Shown here piece by piece: positions 6,055 through 9,327 of a stretch of 9,327 nucleotides of DNA. The stretch's first letter is position 1. The number at the start of each line of letters is the position of its first letter. The position numbers and the translations under genes were made by a program. Source of the stretch: Planctomycetota bacterium. GTDB taxonomy: Bacteria > Planctomycetota > Phycisphaerae > Phycisphaerales > SM1A02. The stretch spans positions 1-9,327 of the forward strand of contig QWPU01000100.1 of NCBI GenBank assembly GCA_003671065.1, written 5' to 3'. The notes beneath the pieces were generated by a model. That model ran no database searches. It saw nothing but the letters and a program-made list of their open reading frames with translations, and had not been told where the DNA came from.

Positions 6055-7419
6055 TCATGCGCCGCGATTTTCAAGGGAAATTGTCGAGGCGAGGCTCGGT
6101 TGAGCCGCCGCAGGAATGAGCAGGCTGAAGCAGCATCCGTCGCCAATTTGACTGGTGACATTCACAGAGCCGCCGTGGATCACTGCGATATGTTTGACGA
6201 TCGCAAGTCCAAGTCCAGTAGCGCCTTGCGTGCGTGCGCGCGAGGTGTCGACGCGGTAGAAACGCTCGAAGATGCGCAGGAGATGCTTGGCGGCGATGCC
6301 TGGTCCCGTGTCTTCGACGCTGAAGCGAATCATGGAATCTTCGCGCGCCGCACGCAGCGTAATCGACGCGCCTTCCTTCGAGTATTTGATGGCGTTCGCT
6401 AGCAAGTTCATCAGCGCTTGCTCAACGAGTGCGCGGTTGCAGTACACGATCACATCTGGCCCGACGGCAACGATGATTCGCGAAGAACGCGCGCTGGCTG
6501 CAAACCCGAGATCTTCGATCACTTGCTTCACGATGTCGCGTGCGGACACAGTTTCTTTGGTGAGTGTGTGCTTTGCTTCGGGCTCTTCGAGAAACGCAAG
6601 CGTCAAGAGATCTTCGACAATTCCACTCAAGCGCACAGTGTTGCGATAGATGATGTCGAGGAAACGGCGTTGCTGCGCAGGATCAGTGATGCCGACATTG
6701 AGCAGCGTTTCGATATAGCCCCTGATGTTGGTGATCGGTGTACGAAGTTCGTGCGAGACATTTGCAGCAAACTCGCTCCGCATCGATTCGAGTCGACGCA
6801 TGCGCGTGACATCGACCAAGCTGATGACAAGTCCAAGCGGCTGACCCTCGGTGTGGAGCGGTTCGCATGAAATCTGCACTTCGAGCGGCGTATGAAGGTC
6901 AAGATGAAGTTCGCCAGATGTGCTGGTGCCTGCTGCGAACGCGTTGGAAACGGCTTGATTGAGTCCAGGTTGACGCACGGATTCTTGCAGCAATCGGCCG
7001 CGCGCAGTGCGTTCGTCAAAGCCGAGCAGGCGCTCGGCGGCAGGATTCGCGCTCACGATGCGTTGCAGATGATCAAGCGAAATCACACTGATCGGCGTGG
7101 CGCGCAACACGCGCTCAAGTTCCGCAAGACGCTCTGCGAGTTGAGCGTGCGCATCACTGAGTTGACGCTGGCGCCGAAGCATTGTGCTCGCGAGCGGCTC
7201 AAGTAGCGGAAATGCTTGATCATCGCGCGAAGGTTGGTTTCCTTCGAGCAATCGCGCCATGAGTGCACGCGTGCTTCGTCTGCGAATCATCACGCTCGCA
7301 CTCCACGCGAGCGTCAACGCAGCAGTAGCAATCCATCCCGCGCTGGCGATGTCAAGTGAAACTGAAGCGAGGTGAAGTACTGAGTCCGCGTGCATGTTTG
7401 CGTGCATAGTAATGCGCAT
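6055..7419 (-). CDS. phoR: Phosphate-regulon sensor histidine kinase PhoR
   Basis: Membrane histidine kinase partnering PhoB. 454 residues. There is one evident membrane helix (about 26-45, followed by IRRR) and almost no extracytoplasmic domain. Next come a linker and coiled-coil-like segment (about 75-104), a PAS domain (about 100-205: TPISVISLD...ANPAAERLLG...LVISLVDVTRMR), and the HisKA domain with FAANVSHELRTPITNIRGY, phospho-accepting H223. The ATPase domain follows: N-box NLLANAIKYS (338-347), DTGPGI (370-375), FERFYRVD (384-391) and GLGLAIVKH (402-410). The lack of a sensor domain fits kinases of this type, which read phosphate through PstSCAB and PhoU. It lies 18 bases after phoB and 46 before pstS, which with the PAS-HisKA order supports the PhoR call. 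Starts M1, M5 and M9 are all possible; none has a Shine-Dalgarno. Confidence 0.92.
   Translation of the reverse strand: MRITMHANMHADSVLHLASVSLDIASAGWIATAALTLAWSASVMIRRRSTRALMARLLEGNQPSRDDQAFPLLEPLASTMLRRQRQLSDAHAQLAERLAELERVLRATPISVISLDHLQRIVSANPAAERLLGFDERTARGRLLQESVRQPGLNQAVSNAFAAGTSTSGELHLDLHTPLEVQISCEPLHTEGQPLGLVISLVDVTRMRRLESMRSEFAANVSHELRTPITNIRGYIETLLNVGITDPAQQRRFLDIIYRNTVRLSGIVEDLLTLAFLEEPEAKHTLTKETVSARDIVKQVIEDLGFAASARSSRIIVAVGPDVIVYCNRALVEQALMNLLANAIKYSKEGASITLRAAREDSMIRFSVEDTGPGIAAKHLLRIFERFYRVDTSRARTQGATGLGLAIVKHIAVIHGGSVNVTSQIGDGCCFSLLIPAAAQPSLASTISLENRGA
7384..7407 (-). repeat. 12-base tandem duplication at the phoR start
   Basis: On the minus strand ATGCACGCAAAC (7407-7396) is followed at once by ATGCACGCGGAC (7395-7384), matching at 10 of 12 positions and encoding MHAN-MHAD. 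Each copy carries an in-frame ATG, so with the ATG at 7419 there are three possible starts 12 bases apart. It may be a small slippage duplication. Confidence 0.6.
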
Positions 7420-7437
7420 GCTGGCGGCGCGAATACA

Positions 7438-8163
7438 TCACACATCATCAGACTGCGACGAATCCGTGAAGCGATATCCAACGCCGCGAACAGTCTCCAC
7501 GCAGTCCGCAAGCGTGTCGAGTTTGCGTCGGAGTGCCGTCACATGCACATCGACCGTACGGCTTGAAAGCACGGTGTTTTTGCCGTGCACGCTCGAAATG
7601 ATCTGATCGCGTGTGCGCACAAATCCGGGACGACCAGCGAGATAATGCAGGATTCCAAACTCGGTGAGAGTGAGTTCAGCCTTCACGCCATCAACAGTCA
7701 CCGTGTGGCGATCGAGATCGATCACAAGTTTGCCGCCGAGAAGGATCATGCGATCAGTTGTTGGCGAAGGCTCGTTGGCCGCGTTTGTGCGTCGAAGCAC
7801 ATTCGAAATGCGCGCCATAAGCACACGAGGACTGAATGGTTTCGTCACATAATCGTCGGCGCCGAGTTCAATGCCCGCAACGATGTCGGACTCTTCGCCC
7901 TTGGCAGTCACCATGAGAATCGGAATCGAGCGCGTCTCTTCTGACTGCTTCAATTTTCTGCACACCGCAAGGCCATCGAGATCAGGCAGCATGAGATCGA
8001 GCACGATGACATCGGGCTTCTCGCGGCGAATCAGCTCAAGCGCGAGCTTGCCGCTGTGGATGATGCGTGGGCGCATGCCGGCACGCTCCGCATGAAACTC
8101 GATGAGCTCTGCGATCTCGGGTTCGTCTTCAACAATCAGGACGATGGCATTGGCGGTTGTCAT
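7438..8163 (-). CDS. phoB: Phosphate-regulon response regulator PhoB (OmpR family)
   Basis: DNA-binding response regulator activated by PhoR. 241 residues. Receiver domain 1-125: acidic pocket EDE (12-14), phospho-acceptor D56 in VLDLMLP, T86 in MVTAKG, and K108 in TKPF. The winged-helix output domain (about 140-235) carries LTLTEFGILHYLAGRPGFVRTRDQ..., SRTVDVHVTALRRKL and VRGVGYRF, the standard OmpR/PhoB layout. Immediate linkage to phoR and pstSCAB-phoU gives the PhoB assignment; the domain order alone would fit any OmpR-family regulator. ATG at 8163 has no clear Shine-Dalgarno. It is the first gene of the Pho series, 57 bases after anmK, so the promoter for the operon may lie in that gap or further upstream. 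Confidence 0.93.
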   Translation of the reverse strand: MTTANAIVLIVEDEPEIAELIEFHAERAGMRPRIIHSGKLALELIRREKPDVIVLDLMLPDLDGLAVCRKLKQSEETRSIPILMVTAKGEESDIVAGIELGADDYVTKPFSPRVLMARISNVLRRTNAANEPSPTTDRMILLGGKLVIDLDRHTVTVDGVKAELTLTEFGILHYLAGRPGFVRTRDQIISSVHGKNTVLSSRTVDVHVTALRRKLDTLADCVETVRGVGYRFTDSSQSDDV

Positions 8164-8191
8164 GGTGCATACGCTACGCGTCCGGCGCGTT

Positions 8192-8213
8192 CACGAGTCA
8201 AGATCCTGTGAAG
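8192..8213 (-). promoter_or_regulatory. Possible Pho box (two 11-base direct repeats) before phoB
   Basis: On the minus strand CTTCACAGGAT (8213-8203) is followed directly by CTTGACTCGTG (8202-8192). The shared CTTnAC is spaced exactly 11 bases, the helical-turn spacing of PhoB/PhoP half-sites, and it resembles the TTCAC-type units known from actinobacteria. It lies 28 bases before the phoB ATG. The TTGACT in the second unit could also be a -35 element, though no good -10 follows at 16-18 bases. Two short units may match by chance. Confidence 0.25.
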
Positions 8214-8220
8214 ACTGCGT

Positions 8221-9327
8221 TCAGACAGCGCGGAAATCTGGAAAATTCGTGTTTCCATTTTCAATGAGCGCGGACTCCATAACCACGCTTCGTGCGCCAG
8301 TGACACTTGGAAGTGTGTAGCGAACGCCATCATCCGCACACGCGCCGAGAATCGCCATCGCGGCTGCTTCGCGCATGCCAACGGGGATGCCGTGGCTTTC
8401 ATTTGTTGTGCGCACGGGACCATTCCAATGCGAGGTAAGCGCCGTGTGAAGCGCGCGATTGCGTGCAGAACCACCAGCAATAAGCAGGGGAATCGAGTGA
8501 GGCGTTGGCGCGGACGCGTTCGTTTCAGAGCACAGCGTGCGAGCAATACAACGGGCGATCGCTTCGACAGCGGTGCGGCACGCATCCTCCGCGCGCAGAT
8601 GCGATGTCATCTCGATGATGCGAATCGCTTCATCACCAGTGCCAAGCGAGCGAGGCCGCGCGTGCGATGTTGGCGATGGTTGAATCGCGTTCTCGATGCG
8701 CGCGCAGATCCCTTCATCGCACTGACCAGCAGACGCAGCCATTCCATCGCGGTCAAACGCCGCGTGCAAACGAGTTCGCGCCAGATGATCGAGCACATGG
8801 TTGCAGGCGCAAATGTCATATCCGCGAATGAGATCAATCGAATCGCATCGGCGCGGAAGCAGCGTCGCATTCACGAACCCACCGAGATTCACCACGATGC
8901 AGGGCTCATCAGGAGATGCAAAGAGCATGAAATCTGCGAGCGGCGTGATCGGCGCGCCTTGACCGCCGCTCGCAATGTTCGCGCTGCGCAAGTCATAGCG
9001 CACGCGGCAACGCAGCCGAGTAGCAGTCGGCCATGGATCAATGAGTTGCCACGAAAGCGGGGGCGCGTGAAACACGGTTTGACCATGAAGCACCGCGAGA
9101 TCAGGTTGCACGCCCGCATCGCTACACACTGCTTCAAGCGCATCCGCGTGCAATTCACCAAAGGCACGATTGATGCGAGTGAACTCCTTCGCCGTCATCG
9201 GTGTTTGCGAGGCGACGCGCCGAAGATCCTCCGCAATCGCACCAAGCGGCCATGACCGTGAGGCCACGATGTCGCCGCGCATGTTGAGGCCTGTGCCGTG
9301 AATCGCAACGAGTGCCGCATCGAGCTC
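8221..9327 (-). CDS. anmK: Anhydro-N-acetylmuramic acid kinase, 5' end outside window
   Basis: AnmK opens and phosphorylates 1,6-anhydro-N-acetylmuramic acid, giving MurNAc-6-phosphate in peptidoglycan recycling; a cytoplasmic enzyme of the sugar-kinase/ASKHA fold. The frame stays open to the window edge: ELDAALVAIHGTGLNMRGD precedes and includes the ATG at 9282 and matches the family's N-terminal strand, so the true start is outside, probably only 10-20 residues away. Visible family motifs, with residue 1 as the codon at 9282, are HGQTVFHAP (66-74), YDLRSANIASGGQGAPITPLAD (from 96), VVNLGGFVNATLL (130-142), GYDICACNHVLD (154-165), LLIAGGSARNRAL and a C-terminal GIPVGMREAAAMAILGA. The presumed catalytic Asp (D156) is present, but the usual GPGN after it reads CACN. 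It is divergent but all blocks are in order. It runs in the same direction as phoB, 57 bases upstream. Confidence 0.88.
   Translation of the reverse strand, partial: ELDAALVAIHGTGLNMRGDIVASRSWPLGAIAEDLRRVASQTPMTAKEFTRINRAFGELHADALEAVCSDAGVQPDLAVLHGQTVFHAPPLSWQLIDPWPTATRLRCRVRYDLRSANIASGGQGAPITPLADFMLFASPDEPCIVVNLGGFVNATLLPRRCDSIDLIRGYDICACNHVLDHLARTRLHAAFDRDGMAASAGQCDEGICARIENAIQPSPTSHARPRSLGTGDEAIRIIEMTSHLRAEDACRTAVEAIARCIARTLCSETNASAPTPHSIPLLIAGGSARNRALHTALTSHWNGPVRTTNESHGIPVGMREAAAMAILGACADDGVRYTLPSVTGARSVVMESALIENGNTNFPDFRAV

Noticed and set aside
6009..6161. Upstream extension of pstS by 51 codons
   Set aside because: It overlaps the end of phoR and would bury the signal peptide; the ATG at 6008 starts directly at it.
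8176..8190. Inverted repeat ACGCG-CCGGA-CGCGT (minus strand) just before phoB
   Set aside because: The 5-bp stem of CpG-rich sequence is too short to separate from chance.
8392..9255. Long open frame on the + strand opposite anmK (287 codons)
   Set aside because: It is antisense to a gene with clear family motifs. Its product is Arg-rich without recognisable domains, as expected for the reverse complement of GC-rich coding sequence.

Overview
The window looks like a chromosomal segment of a planctomycete, most likely of the Phycisphaerae side of the phylum. This is inferred from the flavour of the proteins: the RNase III segment running LTKIKS...VSRR, a divergent AnmK, and a small tail-anchored protein with a GIRAFDANLI core. 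Several starts also lack Shine-Dalgarno sequences. No marker gene fixes the taxonomy. Base composition is moderately GC-rich and even throughout, and nothing suggests a mobile element, phage, CRISPR array or RNA gene.

Layout. On the + strand, the left edge carries the 3' part of rnc (RNase III). It meets, tail to tail, a small minus-strand gene for an unrecognised protein with one C-terminal membrane helix. Every remaining gene is on the minus strand. Read in transcription order from the right edge they are: anmK (anhydro-N-acetylmuramic acid kinase, 5' end cut by the window), phoB, phoR, pstS, pstC, pstA, pstB and phoU. Gaps from phoB to phoU are short (18, 46, 139, a 1-base overlap, 6 and 12 bases). 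The only sizeable gaps are pstS-pstC (139 bases, with a hairpin and short T-run) and the 218 bases between phoU and the small gene (two hairpins).

How the genes work together. The core is a complete phosphate-sensing and high-affinity phosphate-uptake locus. PstS binds phosphate outside the cytoplasmic membrane, PstC and PstA form the channel, and PstB supplies ATP hydrolysis. PhoU couples transporter state to the kinase PhoR, which phosphorylates PhoB. PhoB then presumably activates this same locus; a weak candidate Pho box lies just upstream of phoB. anmK (cell-wall sugar recycling) lies 57 bases upstream of phoB on the same strand and may or may not be co-transcribed.

Novelty. I do not see a previously undescribed system; the Pho/Pst locus is canonical in content. 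The points most worth checking are: the catalytic-site Asp of RNase III that reads Ala; the altered GPGN-type motif (CACN) in AnmK; the pstS-pstC hairpin; the small tail-anchored protein; and a 12-base tandem duplication that includes possible phoR start codons.
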